In this document: one piece after another, positions 43,284 to 53,794 of the stretch
How the letters are laid out: every line of letters starts with the position of its first letter
Position numbering within the stretch: position 1 is the stretch's first letter
DNA from: Ascochyta rabiei
Taxonomy: Eukaryota; Ascomycota; Dothideomycetes; Pleosporales; Didymellaceae
NCBI RefSeq assembly: GCF_004011695.2
Contig: NC_082413.1
Location: 1,285,001 to 1,349,000, forward strand
Reading direction: 5' to 3'
Length of the DNA stretch: 64,000 bases
Notes under the pieces: model-generated
What the model saw: only the letters and a program-made list of their open reading frames with translations
What the model was told of the DNA's origin: nothing
The model's database searches: none
Position numbers and translations under genes: made by a program

Positions 43284-44598
43284 TCACACAAGTCTCCCAA
43301 TCAACAAGCTTCCATCACTCTCGCTAGCCACCAGGCTGTGGTTGCCGTAAACAGTATGTGCCGGTTTTGGTATCATAGGACTCTCGCTCGTCCAGCTGTC
43401 CTGACTCGTATGCCTCATCTCTGTTGCCACACTCATCTCCTGCTCAATGTGTATTTCCGGGATGACATTCCTTTTTTTGCCGGTAGCAAACGGGTTTCTG
43501 AAGCGTGACTGGACTGCACTCGGTTCTGGCGTCGAGACCTTTTGCAGACTAGGCGGCGCCTCGAGCGAGATGCATTCAATAAATTCGTCGCCACGGGACG
43601 AGTGCGAGCGTTTCCGTACGTCGTGGCTGCTGCTTATGCCAACGATTGATCCGCGATGCATGTTGCCGTTTGCGGAGCTAAATTTGCGATGTACGATGTT
43701 GTCAAGCACGGACTTAAAGTCGTCGAGGAAGATGGTGTCGGAAGCGCATTTGAAGACCAGAGCGAAGCGCCAGTATGGGTTGATCCCACTGCTAGCTGTC
43801 ACGCGAGCGGCGGAGATGGCAGCGTCTGTGAGAAGAAAGGCTATGGAGAGGAACTCGTCGTTGTCAGCGGTTGAGTAAGTTGCGAGGAGACGACGCGCAT
43901 ACCATGCACAACAACATGATGCCGAATCTCGAATTGATTCGGATCAAAGCCCAGATCTTGAATCCGTACGTCTTCTTGATCGCATCGATCAATTTCCAAG
44001 TTGTAAATATCCACCAAGGGTCGCGTACTAGAGCTTCCCAAGGGCGCATCCGGACGTTGGCGTCCGAGCCAAGTCCGTTGAAGTAGGAGAAGTTAGACCA
44101 GGCTTCGGCGACCCAGAAAGGTTGAACGCAGAGCAGCGTGATGATGAAAAAGCGCGAACCCCATTGGGGGAGGAACGGTCGAATCTTGAGCCAAGCGACA
44201 ACGTTGTGGAGGAAGTATGAGATGAACAGCAAGGTTGCCGTCGCGGAGAGGTACCATCCATACCAAGGATCCTCGACAAAGATGAAGGTCCCGTGCCAGA
44301 GGGCGAGAACAAGCTGCGACTGGTCAGTACAGACAAGTCAATGACGACGTTTGTTAGGTGTCACCTCGAGCAAGATGAGTTTATGCAGCCATATGCCAGA
44401 TCGATAGTTGCAGAACACTATCAGGATCAAAATGACTAAGCTTCCTACGTTGTAGCCTTGTGCCCAGGCCTCCAGAAAGCCTCCTTCTGTTGACAGACTC
44501 GATCGCGTCGGCGGTGATGTCCGTGTTGACGCTTCTGGAATGGGCCGTGGAGTACGTTTGTGCAAGGTTGATACGGCGAACATGGTGAGAGGAGCCAT
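43284..44598 (-). CDS. Fungal multi-pass integral membrane protein, function unknown
   Basis: Three exons (44365-44598, 43903-44313, 43284-43853) encode 404 aa. Introns of 51 and 49 bp both lie in phase 0. About seven hydrophobic segments are seen, for example GSLVILILIVFCNYRSGIW, ATLLFISYFLHNVVAWL and FFIITLLCVQPFWVAEAW. The signature SGINPYWRFALVFKCASDTI, followed by FLDDFKSVLD, is familiar to me from a fungal-specific family of plasma-membrane-like proteins, but no function is established for it that I can name. The C-terminal 130 residues are polar and Ser-rich, with likely phosphorylation sites. The second acceptor (GACGAG) was chosen because it restores the helix FLSIAFLLTDAAISAARV. Confidence 0.8.
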
Positions 44599-45883
44599 TG
44601 CCGGTAAGGTTCACATTTCAAGCTGGAGTCGAAAGATCAGAGGAAATCCGAGAATATTACATGGAGTTTGTGGAGCGCATGTAAACGTCCAGCCGTTGAT
44701 GAGTCGCCGATCGAGAGGGGCGCAGGGCAAGAAAGCGTTTCGCAACGCTGATGGTCGTGCAGAAGGGCAAAGACATCAGAAGTGTCGGTGTGGGGGATCA
44801 CGCCTCATTTAACCCAGCACACGATGCTGACGTTGCAATTCGCGGGCTTGCGAAGTGGTATGATAGACGGTACAATGGCCCGGGCGACTCGGCGTCGTTG
44901 CAACGAAGGCGGCCTGTCAGCCATGGCGAGGTTGTCATGATGCTTACCGCAGCGAAGATCTGCGCTTTGCCTTGCTCCCTTTGAAGGCTCCGGGAACAGC
45001 CAATGCACTGCGCGGACGCCGCATTGTGTCTAGCAAATGCGCAAAAGCCTATTGGAGCGCCCCTACCCGGCCATGCCGACCTTGTGAATATTTGGGGCGC
45101 GTGACAGAACAAGCAGTCGAGTTTCGCAGAAAGCGTCAACTGCTGGTGATTGGCGGCGTCTCGTGGGTGGGTTGCCTTGACTGTAACCTCCACAACCCGT
45201 GTCATGGCTTCATCACAGATCAAGCGTCTTCTGCGTAATTCTCCGGTGAGCGTCGTTGAATTCGACTGGTCTCGCATTTGTGTCTGAGGTCAGTAAGCAC
45301 TGTCGTGCAAGAATCAAGCAATGCAGGCAGTAAGGCGAGGTCTGCATTCTCGGAGACGTGGCACAAGATATCATCGAAACTGGGGCCCCAGTGCCCCAGT
45401 CCGGAGGTCTCGCGTGTGGAGGATCAGCAAGGCTCTCTTGGGTACCCAACCGTGACTTCAGGGCTGGACCATGTGAATTTGCGGTTGAGTAGCCTCAGGA
45501 CGAAAGAGCCGTTTGGTCCGTTTTGGGACATTGCTCGGGAGAGCTGCGTGCAGGCATAGTTCACTGAAACGCAGTATCAACAGCGACCTACCACGTGTAT
45601 TGGAAACATGCCAGCGCTGTGCTGTTGATGCGCGAGGGCGAGCGCGGCTTCGGCTGCACCATACTGTGTAGAGTTCGCCCAGTTGATGACGTGCCGGTCG
45701 CGTGTGGAGAGTGGAGCGGGGCCAGTGCGCGTGGTCGCGCTTCCATGATCCATCCCAACCACGGTACCGTCTGGTGTTCTTGAACCACACCAGCACAATG
45801 TCGCAAACACTAACACCACGCATAGGACTCCGCTTGAGCTCGAGAGGCCCGCTGGCTGTCTCTGCGCGAGTAATTGAGTCGCC
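44599..45883. other. Divergent intergenic region
   Basis: About 1.3 kb between the membrane-protein gene (minus) and the ribosome recycling factor gene (plus). Open frames are present on both strands but have no domain or splice support. Confidence 0.4.
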
Positions 45884-46739
45884 ATGCCGCAACCTGTGAG
45901 GAGAAAGCTCCAATGTTCCAATCTTCGTTCGCTCACACCACCCAGCTGTGCTTTCCACGCTTCCACGCCACTATGCGCCCCTAGGACGCTGCGAAGCTTC
46001 TCCAAGTTCCCGCCGCTGTGGAAGAAGGCCGGCAAAGCCAGCAAGTCGCACGCAAAGACTGACTCGAGCCCGCCCGTTGGCCAGGCCGGCGCACCCACGC
46101 CCACGGACGAGATCTATGACATGGCAGAGCTCGAGTCGTCGATCCTGAAGGCGATTGAGAAACTCACACACGACCTTGGTCAGCTGAGAAGCGGGGGGCG
46201 GCTGAACCCGGACATTGTCGAGAGCTTGAAGGTCCAGCTCGGCACGGCAGGACACGGCAAGGAGACGGTGCGGCTGGGCGACATTGCACAGGTGGTCCCG
46301 AGAGGGAGAGTCCTGAACGTCATTTGTGGAGACGATGCAGTAGGTGCACTTTTGCGACCGACATGAAACCCCCGCTGACCGCGCACAGCACATCAAGCCC
46401 ATAACCACCGCCATTGCCGCCTCGCCTCACTCGCTCACCCCACTCGCGCCTGAGCAGAGCAATCCGCTCACCATCCAGGTGCCTCTCCCACCACCGACCG
46501 GCGACACGCGACGCGACGCCATCGAAGCCGCGAAGAGGGCGGCCGAGAAGGCCGAGGCCATGCTGCAGCGCGCACGACAGGAGCACAACAAGCTCGTCAG
46601 GAAATATGAGGTCAACAGGGAGGTGCGTCCGGACGACGTCCAGAAGGCGAGGAAGCGCATGGAGGAGGTGGTCAAGAAGGGACATGACGAGGTCAAGCGC
46701 ATTACAGACGGAGCGAAAAGGGTGCTGGAGAGCCAGTAG
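45884..46739 (+). CDS. RRF1: Mitochondrial ribosome recycling factor
   Basis: Exons 45884-46339 and 46389-46739 around a 49-bp intron encode 268 aa. The basic, Ser/Arg-rich N-terminus (about 1-60) fits a mitochondrial targeting peptide. The RRF domain follows: ELESSILKAIEKLTHDL, SGGRLNPDIVESLKVQL, then NPLTIQVPLPPPTGDTRRDA, the conserved P-x-x-T-x-E/D-x-R region, and the C-terminal long helix rich in K and E (HNKLVRKYEVNREVRPDDV). The domain splits ribosomes into subunits after termination in the mitochondrial matrix together with EF-G2. Length suits fungal orthologs. The ATG at 45884 is the first giving a plausible transit peptide. Confidence 0.88.
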
Positions 46740-47125
46740 ATAGCTGCGCTGGTCGCTTGTGGTATGTCGAGTGTTGCAGACTCGCAAGTGCATACCAGTG
46801 GAGCGTCAAGAAGCCGATGCAAGCGACACTCCGGCCTACCTACCACAAATCCTATTTCACAAGTGTTCCTCGTTGCTGAACAAGTCTGCCTTGTCTTCAC
46901 ACCACAGCACCTTTACATATCCGTTGGTCTCCGTCGCCAAAGCACGCCTACGCAGAAGGGGAGAAGAGACACACGCTCATTGGCGTCCTCCTCAGTGCTG
47001 GCGAGAACGCTAGGAACGGCGGAGGGTAGGTATCGCATCTAAGAGAGATGATTTCATCGGCTAGTAGTACATCATCTGCCCTCTGACCAGATCGTACGCC
47101 TGGAGTCTTCACCACTAGAGTCTCT
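46740..47125. other. Convergent intergenic region
   Basis: The 3' flanks of the RRF1 gene and the antiporter gene meet here. No gene or repeat is recognised. Confidence 0.4.
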
Positions 47126-48583
47126 TCAGGTACTCTGGTAACCCCTGAACTCTGCGTCTTCATCTTCCTCATTGACACCTTCATAGTGCTCTTCGTTCTC
47201 CTCATCAAACACCATGCCATGGAGACCCTCCCTTTCATCTCCGATAAGCGGCGCCCTCTCACCTTCTTTCCTTGAGAAGTGGCCGCCAAGACTGATCGCC
47301 AATGTGCTCAGACCGTGGACCAGCGTGCTGCCCAGGACGATGAAGCACACGATTGGCCAGATCAGCGTGATAGTCCTCTGTCGCTTGGGATCCAAGTCGT
47401 TTGGAGGGTGCGGCAGTGGCAGCGAGGTGTCTGTTTCAAGCTGCGCCCTGGCCTCGATAGCCAAAAAGAGGGCGCCAACTCCCATGGGTCCGAAGTGGCC
47501 GATGAACAAGGCTTCCGTCGTGGTACGGACGTTGGGCAGCATCTTCGCCTTGTAGAAGGCAAACACCACTGGGATACGACGGAAGAGGAGGATGAGCGCC
47601 AGCATTGCGATCAGCTTACCGGGCGTGATGGAATCGAGCTTGTTGAAGGATTCCCAAGGAATCATGGCGCCGAAGAAGACGAAGAGAGCTGAGTTGAGCA
47701 TGAGGTCGATGACGACGGGAAGTCGCGTGTCTGCTGTCGGAGCATTGCCGCCGTGTGCAAAACCGCGGCCGGCACAGAACGCAACGAGGAAGTCATCGAC
47801 GCCGAGGGTGGAGGCGAGGCCAATGGAGAAAACCGCTAGGAGGAGGTAAAACGCCAGGTAGGAAGCTTGGCCCATCATCTCACGCTTGTGCGAAATGTGG
47901 AAGAGCGAATTGAATGCATGGCCAAGGACGATACCGACGATAACGCCGACTGTGCATTGATAGAGGACCGTGATCAGGAACCACTCCTTCAAGATGTCGC
48001 CACGCGAGGCCTTGGTCAGGATGTTGAGACCCAAAAACAAGAAAGGAAACGATACGCCATCGTTCACGCCGCTCTCGGCGCTCAGCAAGTCTCTGATACG
48101 CTTTGGGACTCGGGTACTGAATTGACTGTTGGATAAGACCGAGGCTGCCAGGACGGGATCCGTTGGAGTAAGGCAGGCGGAGATGGTTAATGCGGATGCA
48201 AAGTCTGTGTTGAAGATGAGCATGATGAAGAGCGCCCCAACCAGCCAGCCAAAGGTCATGACGGGGCCAAGGAGGACCAGCAGTGCTCTCCACTTCTTTC
48301 TGAGGTAGCCATTTGGGAGTTCAAGGCCGACGGCAAAACATTGAACGCCAACGACAATCCGCGTAAATTCTTGGATGACCGGGTCTTGAAAGCCCCAGGC
48401 GTACGGCTTCAGCCATGCCAGGCCTCGGGGTCCTACAATGATTCCAAATAGTGTGGCTAGAGGCGGTTCAGACAGATGTAGTCTGTTCCTGATCAAGAGC
48501 GAGAAGAGCGCGTACGTGAGCAGAAAAGAGGTGAGGATCAGGTACGACAGGTGCGGCCCCGTGGGCTCGAGTTGTGACCACAT
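47126..48583 (-). CDS. NHA1: Plasma-membrane Na+/H+ antiporter, Nha1/Sod2 type (short form)
   Basis: Single-exon gene of 485 aa. About 12 membrane helices carry family marks: LSEPPLATLFGIIVGPRGLA after helix 1, TRIVVGVQCFAVGLELP, the cation-binding pair in TPTDPVLAASVLS, the LLSAESGVNDGVSFPFLFL segment, and LVAFCAGRGFAHGG with LNSALFVFFGAMIPW. Such proteins export Na+ and K+ in exchange for protons and set salt tolerance and cytosolic pH. The protein ends about 60 residues after the last helix with an acidic tail (DEENEEHYEGVNEEDEDAE), much shorter than the several-hundred-residue tail of yeast Nha1 and more like Sod2 of fission yeast. Confidence 0.9.
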   Translation of the reverse strand: MWSQLEPTGPHLSYLILTSFLLTYALFSLLIRNRLHLSEPPLATLFGIIVGPRGLAWLKPYAWGFQDPVIQEFTRIVVGVQCFAVGLELPNGYLRKKWRALLVLLGPVMTFGWLVGALFIMLIFNTDFASALTISACLTPTDPVLAASVLSNSQFSTRVPKRIRDLLSAESGVNDGVSFPFLFLGLNILTKASRGDILKEWFLITVLYQCTVGVIVGIVLGHAFNSLFHISHKREMMGQASYLAFYLLLAVFSIGLASTLGVDDFLVAFCAGRGFAHGGNAPTADTRLPVVIDLMLNSALFVFFGAMIPWESFNKLDSITPGKLIAMLALILLFRRIPVVFAFYKAKMLPNVRTTTEALFIGHFGPMGVGALFLAIEARAQLETDTSLPLPHPPNDLDPKRQRTITLIWPIVCFIVLGSTLVHGLSTLAISLGGHFSRKEGERAPLIGDEREGLHGMVFDEENEEHYEGVNEEDEDAEFRGYQST

Positions 48584-49332
48584 GGCGCTGGATGCTGCCG
48601 TGTTGGTTGAGAGATTTCAATGCTACGCAATGCAGACTAGAGCTTATACAGAGTCTTTGCAAAAGCAGGCGCGCGCCGTCGATAGGCGGAGGCTGAACAC
48701 GGGCAAAGCCAACGCGAACAGAATGAAGAATCAGGTCGCGATGGTCATGGCGGTGAAGGAGGAAGAGGCAGGGCTGGGGCGGTTGGAGCTCAAAAGTACA
48801 GGGCACGAAGAATCAAGCCTTGTTGCAGAACAGGCGATGCGGGTTTATCGATGACGGCACGTCCCGATACGGAAGCCACGCTAGCAGACGTTCCGCTGGA
48901 TCGGGACCCTAGCATGCACGTAAATGGATGGTGCTGTGACCAATGTCCGACCTCATGTGCAGGGTATTCGTGATTATGGTGGCAGACCATTCGTGATTAG
49001 GGTAGCTGACCATTCGTGCCTAGGGTGGCAGAGTCAAAGAGGGAACGAGCTATAAGCGTTTGTATTATGAAGTCGCTGCCTGTATAGCACGTGACTGCGT
49101 GATTGCCACCTTTTGTATCAAAGCGCCGTGTTTTCGCCATGAAGTAGGCCCCCAAACGCCCGTCCGCCGAGAATGCAACTCAGTCTGTCCGCGCCTGTGC
49201 GGATGATGTGGAGATTAGAAATACAGGATACGAATCCAATGAAGGAATGCAAATCTGAAGGGTGGGCGCGACTATATGTTGTCGGGCGGGGAGTTGAAAA
49301 AAGAAACTCGTAACCGATGCAGCTGTTGCAGG
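48584..49332. other. Intergenic region
   Basis: This lies between the antiporter start and the Orm1 stop. It carries a short tandem repeat at 48966-49032 and otherwise no recognised feature. Confidence 0.4.
48966..49032. repeat. Three-copy imperfect tandem repeat (about 23 bp)
   Basis: The unit CATTCGTGATTAGGGTGGCA is present three times with small changes (CGTGATTATGGTGGCAGAC, CGTGATTAGGGTAGCTGAC, CGTGCCTAGGGTGGCAGAG). It lies upstream of the antiporter gene. Confidence 0.75.
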
Positions 49333-49979
49333 TTAGCGTGTGTTTGGCAGGAAGAGGGCCGGGGGAGTGGGTACCGAGGGTAGCTTGGGGATGACGACGG
49401 CTATCGTGGCTAGACAATTGACGATGAAATAGGTGCTATCGTAGTGCGTGTAATGTGTGCTAACAAGAAATAACGCGATGGGGACGAAGAGCAGGAACTT
49501 CTTTGCCGGGGTGTACTGGTCGCCGTTGTCGATCTGCTCCCACATGTTGAGGTTGTCGTAGGCGCCCGAGTTGAAGTCGAAGGGGACGCCGCGGACGTAG
49601 TGGAACATGAGGTAGGAGCCGGCCATGTACGAGAGGTTGACAAGGGTCCAGGATGTCTCCTGTGACATGCCTGGGATGATGTCGAAGAGGATCTTGCCGA
49701 TGAAGATGAGGACAAAGTGGATGATCCAGGCGCCTAGAAGTCAAGTTAGCCTTCTCTCCGTATGTATATGTGTCTCTCCCGCTCTCATCGTATATAGACA
49801 TGTATGTTTCTCTCCCCCTCTGTGTGTGTGTGTATGTGCTCACCCTTTGCATTCACCCACTCGGCGTTGAGGTTGGGCAGAGCAGCCTGGTCGCTCAGCT
49901 GCTCAAGAGACTCGGGTGGTTCCTTGTAGACAAGACTACTGCTACGCCGCCTCCGGGCATCCTTTGCGTCGAGGGACAT
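49333..49979 (-). CDS. ORM1: ORMDL-family regulator of sphingolipid synthesis
   Basis: Exons 49844-49979 and 49333-49733 around a 110-bp intron encode 178 aa. The N-terminus is Ser-rich and basic (RRRRSSSLVYKEPPE), the region phosphorylated by Ypk1 in yeast Orm1/2. NLNAEWVNAKGAWIIHFVLI crosses the splice junction and matches the family core. GKILFDIIPGMSQETSWTLV and FHYVRGVPFDFNSGAYDNL follow, then MWEQIDNGDQYTPAKKFLL. The four hydrophobic segments place it in the ER membrane, where Orm proteins bind and inhibit serine palmitoyltransferase. The intron is longer than others here and contains a TG/CA dinucleotide run. Confidence 0.95.
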
Positions 49980-50639
49980 GTTTGCGTTGGGGGAGCGGTC
50001 GGGGCTCAGTCGGTGGGGCCGCGGGTCGCCAGCGAAGCTCAGGCGAGAGGTGCGGTTGAGGAGTATGGGTGACAGTTTGGCGGTTGGGGGGGAAGTTGTG
50101 TTTGGGGGGCGTTGGGAGGGGGCACGGAGGGAGGGGCTGCTCGCGTGGTGGAGGGACAGCAGAGCAGGGCTGGGGCCTGTCAGCAGGGCCGTGGGCGTGG
50201 CGGTGGGTGCAGGGTCTTACTGTGCACCGGCGAGGTAGCGGTTGAGCGGTTTGCCGGAGGAACCGGGGGTGGGTCTGGGTGAGCGAGCGGGCAGAGAAGG
50301 GCGAGCGTGCGGACGGCGGTGCTCTGCGGCGGGTGGGCGAGCGTGATGGGCGAGAGTGGTGGGCGAAAGCGTTGGACAGCGGGTGGTGGATGGTGGGTGG
50401 TGGGTTGGGCGAGTGCGCAGGACGGGCGCAGGACGGGCAGAGGCAGCAGCGAGGCGACGACGTGGACGTGGGCGCGGGCGTGGTCTCTCCTGGGAGCAGA
50501 GGGTGATTTCGCCTGCACTGGCAGGGACCACGCCGGAGCTCCCGTGCAGGGGCCACCTATGAACCTATGAACGTTGCCGCGAGCCAGACCTCCGACCTCA
50601 CACGCCTTGGCCTCTGGCAACCGTCACGCCGTCACGACC
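49980..50639. other. Divergent promoter region of ORM1 and iec3
   Basis: GC-rich region with strong strand asymmetry: long G-rich runs on the plus strand from about 50080 to 50500. Open frames here are by-products of the composition. No separate gene is supported. Confidence 0.45.
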
Positions 50640-50792
50640 ACGACATCAAGGCGGCACCACCACCACCACGACGACATCAAGACGGCACCACCATATCAAG
50701 ACGCCACCATCACGACATCAAGACAACGCCACCACCACATCAAGACAACACCACCATCACGACATCAAGACAACACCACCACCACCACCATC
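50640..50792. repeat. CATCAAGAC/ACCACCACC tandem repeats in the iec3 leader
   Basis: Six or so imperfect units built from CATCAAGACAACACCACCAC lead directly up to the iec3 start codon. They are likely 5' untranslated sequence. Confidence 0.7.
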
Positions 50793-52009
50793 ATGGCGAC
50801 CGAGGCGCCCCAGCCTGTAGACACCACCGCCCAGCCCGCAGACACCACAGCCCAGCCTGCAGACACCACAGCCCAGCCCCAGCTCCAGCCCGAGCACGCC
50901 GCCGAGCCAGCGCAAAAGCCGCCCGTCAAGCGCTCATGGAGGTACGCGGACTGCACAGCGAGCTCCCACCCAACACCGCCGCTAACCCAGCCTGCAGGCG
51001 AAAGTACCGCAAGATGCGCATCAAGTTCGACAACGCCATGAGCCAGAGCAACCACCTGATCATGGAGGAGTGGAAGGCTATGGGCACCGCCCGCCGCCTG
51101 CAGGCCGAGAACGACCAGCTGCTCGACGCCCTGCTCGACTTCAACTCCCAGCCACGCGTCTCGGCGCGTCAACGCTTCGACCTGTCCGACCCTGCCAGCA
51201 CACAAGCAGCCGAGCAGCGCCTGCACGGCCTGCGCGAACAGCTCAACGCCGGCGCCCTCACACCAGAGCAGTACGCCCAGCATGCCGACCAGCTGCACGC
51301 TGCCCAGGCCGTCCAGCGCGTCCAGACGTCGCTCGCCACCCTCGAAGCCACCGTCCCACACACCACCACAACCGACCCGTCTGCCCTCCCCGACGGCATC
51401 GACCTCAGCGAGCACGCGCCCGGCTACATGTCGCCCGCACACGAGGAAGAGTACCTGCTCGCCCTCGACCAGCTGCTCGACGACCCCGCCTTCGACCCCG
51501 CCAGCCCCCACACCCGCACCCTGCACCTGGGGCCCTCGCAACCGCCGCTGAGCGAGAAGGAGCTTACCATCCGCAACCCAGACAGCGTCTACAGCTGGCT
51601 GCGCAAGAATCAGCCCCAGGTCTTCCTCCAGGACAAGGACGCCCCCCACCACGACAATGTATCCGAGAAGGCTGCCCCCAAGGGCGGCAACAAGAAGGGG
51701 CGCCAGTCCAACGTCGGCGGCACACCAGGGCCCAAGGAGGAACACGATGGCGAGGACTTGGCCGCGCCCGAAGCCAAGGGCAAGGGGAAGAAGGGCGGAG
51801 GCGACCCGGACGACACAGCGTACCGACCCAAGGGTGGCAGCAGCAGGTCATCGAAGCGCAAGAGAGAGGCTGGAGAAGGCGAGTCCAAGGGGGCTCGTAA
51901 GAAGAATCGGCCCAGTGCAGCAGCAGCATCAGCAGCAGCGGCAGCGGCAGCGGCAGCGGTGGCGGTTGCAGCTCCCTCGTCCGCGCCCGCGCCCGCTGCT
52001 ACGGGGTAG
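50793..52009 (+). CDS. iec3: Ino80 chromatin-remodelling complex subunit Iec3
   Basis: Exons 50793-50941 and 50998-52009 around a 56-bp intron encode 386 aa. The N-terminus repeats AQPADTT three times, ending in PPVKRSW. The junction yields SWRRKYRKMRIKFD, the start of the Iec3 domain (KFDNAMSQSNHLIMEEWKAM, then ARRLQAENDQLLDALLDFNS), a helix and coiled coil. The C-terminus is Lys/Gly-rich with nuclear-localisation-like SSKRKREAG and KGARKKNRPS and a poly-Ala tract. Iec3 is a fungal-specific subunit first described in fission yeast. A longer unspliced frame starts at 50567, but it would read the leader repeats as poly-His and poly-Thr, so the spliced model starting at 50793 is preferred. Confidence 0.85.
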
Positions 52010-52477
52010 GCTGTGACTGCAGTATTTTGTTTTGTTTTGGTTTAATTTTTTGTATCACTACTTGGGACTTGAGAAATCGGCGTAATCGGGTCAGATAGAT
52101 ACCCTTGGGACATGCTTTGGGCTGAGCAGGAGAAGGATGATGTCGTATGTTGTATACCATGTTGTATATCGTAGCAAGAATAGGATTTAAATTGCTATAA
52201 GAAGGTTGATTTACTATATTTGTAGCAATAATAGGAATTCATTTGTTAAGGGAATGTTGATATATCATATATTATAGCAAGAACAGGAAAGGAACCTTAT
52301 TTGTTAAGGGAATGTCTCATATCATAGCAAGAACAGGAAAGGAACTTGATCTGCCGAGTGAGTGCCATCGAAAAGAGTGAATTTCAATCCTATTCCATGC
52401 TTTCTTCCATTAAACCAGATACAGACGTACGGCCTTGTATGATACACTGCTCTCTACCCCTGCTTCTCGCTTCCTCG
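52010..52477. other. Convergent intergenic region with short imperfect repeats
   Basis: Between about 52170 and 52345 the words ATAGCAAGAACAGGAAAGGA and TTGTTAAGGGAATGT recur two to three times in the same order. No gene is seen. Confidence 0.55.
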
Positions 52478-53615
52478 CTACTTCCTCCTCGGCGCCTGGA
52501 CCAGGACAGGCTCGGGGTCGGCGAGGAAGGGCAGGCTGGTATCCACGACCGTCTTGCCGTCGATCAGCTGTCCGTTGCCGGCGCGGACATCCTGCAGCCT
52601 CGCCTGGTCGGCGCGCCTCTGGGCGAGGTAGGCTTTGCGCTCGGGCGTCAGGGCCCAGGCCGGGGGGAAGGCGTGGCGCAGCTTGGGCCGGTGGTGGCGG
52701 AAGTCAAAGGGCACGTCTTGGAAGGTGTCGGTGCTGTCCTTGGCCTCGGCGATGAGCGACTGTATGGTTTCGCCGAGGAAGCGCTTGTTCTGCGTCTGCG
52801 TGTCGAATTGCTCCGTCGACATCTTGATCAGGTCGGACGAGGGGTTGTAGCGCGGCCCGGACAGCTTGATCAGCTTGTCGCGCTGGGTAGGGGCCAGGCC
52901 GAGGTCCGAGGGCGAGAACTCGACGACGACCTTGTTGGCCGCTGGGTGGGATTCGCCTAGGTACGAGGTGTAGCGGAAACGGAAGGGGGTGGAGGCGGTC
53001 GGGGGTTCAAAGGGGCGGGCGAGTTCTGGCGATTCTATCAGTCATGCGGTTGAGTGCAGTGTGGGTAGACATACGGCTCAGAAGAGGCAGCTCCCAGGCA
53101 ATCAGGCGTGCATACTCCCTCAGCTCGCGGTGCTTCTGCAGCTCGCCGTGGCCGTGGCTCGTGATGTCGTCGCCGTAGTAGTCCTCGTCGGGCCCCATCG
53201 ACTCCTCGCCCTCGGCCCAGAAGCCCGACTTGATGCGGTACAGCTCGTCCTCGAGGATCTCAAAGTCCTCGTCCTCGACCAGCTCGGAGCCGGGCGCGAT
53301 GGGGATGCCCTGCTTGCCCTTGCGCACCGCCTCCTCCATCACGGCCGGGTCCAGCGCCTTCAGGTCCTCGGCCAGCTTCTGCAGCTGCGCCGCCGCCTTG
53401 TCGGGCGTGTTGGCCCACGTCGACTCCAGCACGGGCTTGGCGGCTGCCTCGGGCTCTCGCGCGGGTCCGTCGTCGCGGTCGGGTCTTGCGCACCGGCTGG
53501 CCGTGGTCGACAGCGGCCGTGGCCACTGTGGTGGGTGTCGGGCTATCGATCGAGCGGGGATCGAGGACGCACAGCGCCGCGACTGCAGCAGCAGCCTTTG
53601 TGTGACTGACGCCAT
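52478..53615 (-). CDS. RSM24: Mitochondrial small-subunit ribosomal protein mS35 (Rsm24)
   Basis: Exons 53075-53615 and 52478-53025 around a 49-bp intron encode 362 aa. The N-terminus (MASVTQRLLLQSRRCASSIP) is a mitochondrial presequence. After an acidic linker come DITSHGHGELQKHRELREYA and RLIAWELPLLS, then across the splice junction QLARPFEPPT, FRFRYTSYLGE, HPAANKVVVEFSPSDLGL and MSTEQFDTQTQNKRFLGETI, all typical of the MRP-S28 domain of fungal mS35. The protein is part of the mitoribosome small subunit. Its start codon lies 180 bp from that of the ALG13 gene in divergent orientation, implying a shared promoter. Confidence 0.9.
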
Positions 53616-53794
53616 GCTGCTGGGGATGTGTAGAGGCCGTCGTCGACTTTTCGCGCTCCCACGCCCGGCCCCGTGGCTTGGCACCGCTGCCACGAGCCAA
53701 TGCGAGCCGCCTGCCGCCCGACCTCCGCCTTGCATCGCTCCACCCTCCGCCTTGCATCGCTCCACCCTCCACCCTCCACCCAGGAAAAACAATC
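53616..53794. promoter_or_regulatory. Short bidirectional promoter between RSM24 and ALG13
   Basis: Only 179 bp separate the two start codons. The plus-strand side holds tandem pyrimidine-rich units (TTGCATCGCTCCACCCTCCG, 53730-53782) that form the ALG13 leader. No TATA box is evident. Confidence 0.6.

Noticed and set aside
42942..43287. Possible third SP-like gene convergent with DUF3176 copy F
   Set aside because: RR/KR-rich short frames (GIIQQRRAG resembles GLLIQRRSP of SP1) but no signal peptide, no matching intron and frames that do not join; too weak to call.
45577..46104. Long minus-strand open frame over the RRF1 5' end
   Set aside because: It lies antisense to a confidently assigned gene in GC-rich DNA and has no domain or conserved motif.
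50567..50792. Unspliced upstream extension of iec3 reading poly-His and poly-Thr
   Set aside because: It translates leader repeats. The spliced frame starting at 50793 restores the conserved SWRRKYRKMR join.
50765..51745. 326-residue minus-strand open frame in iec3
   Set aside because: Gly/Val/Leu-rich antisense by-product of a GC-rich coding sequence; no recognisable domain.
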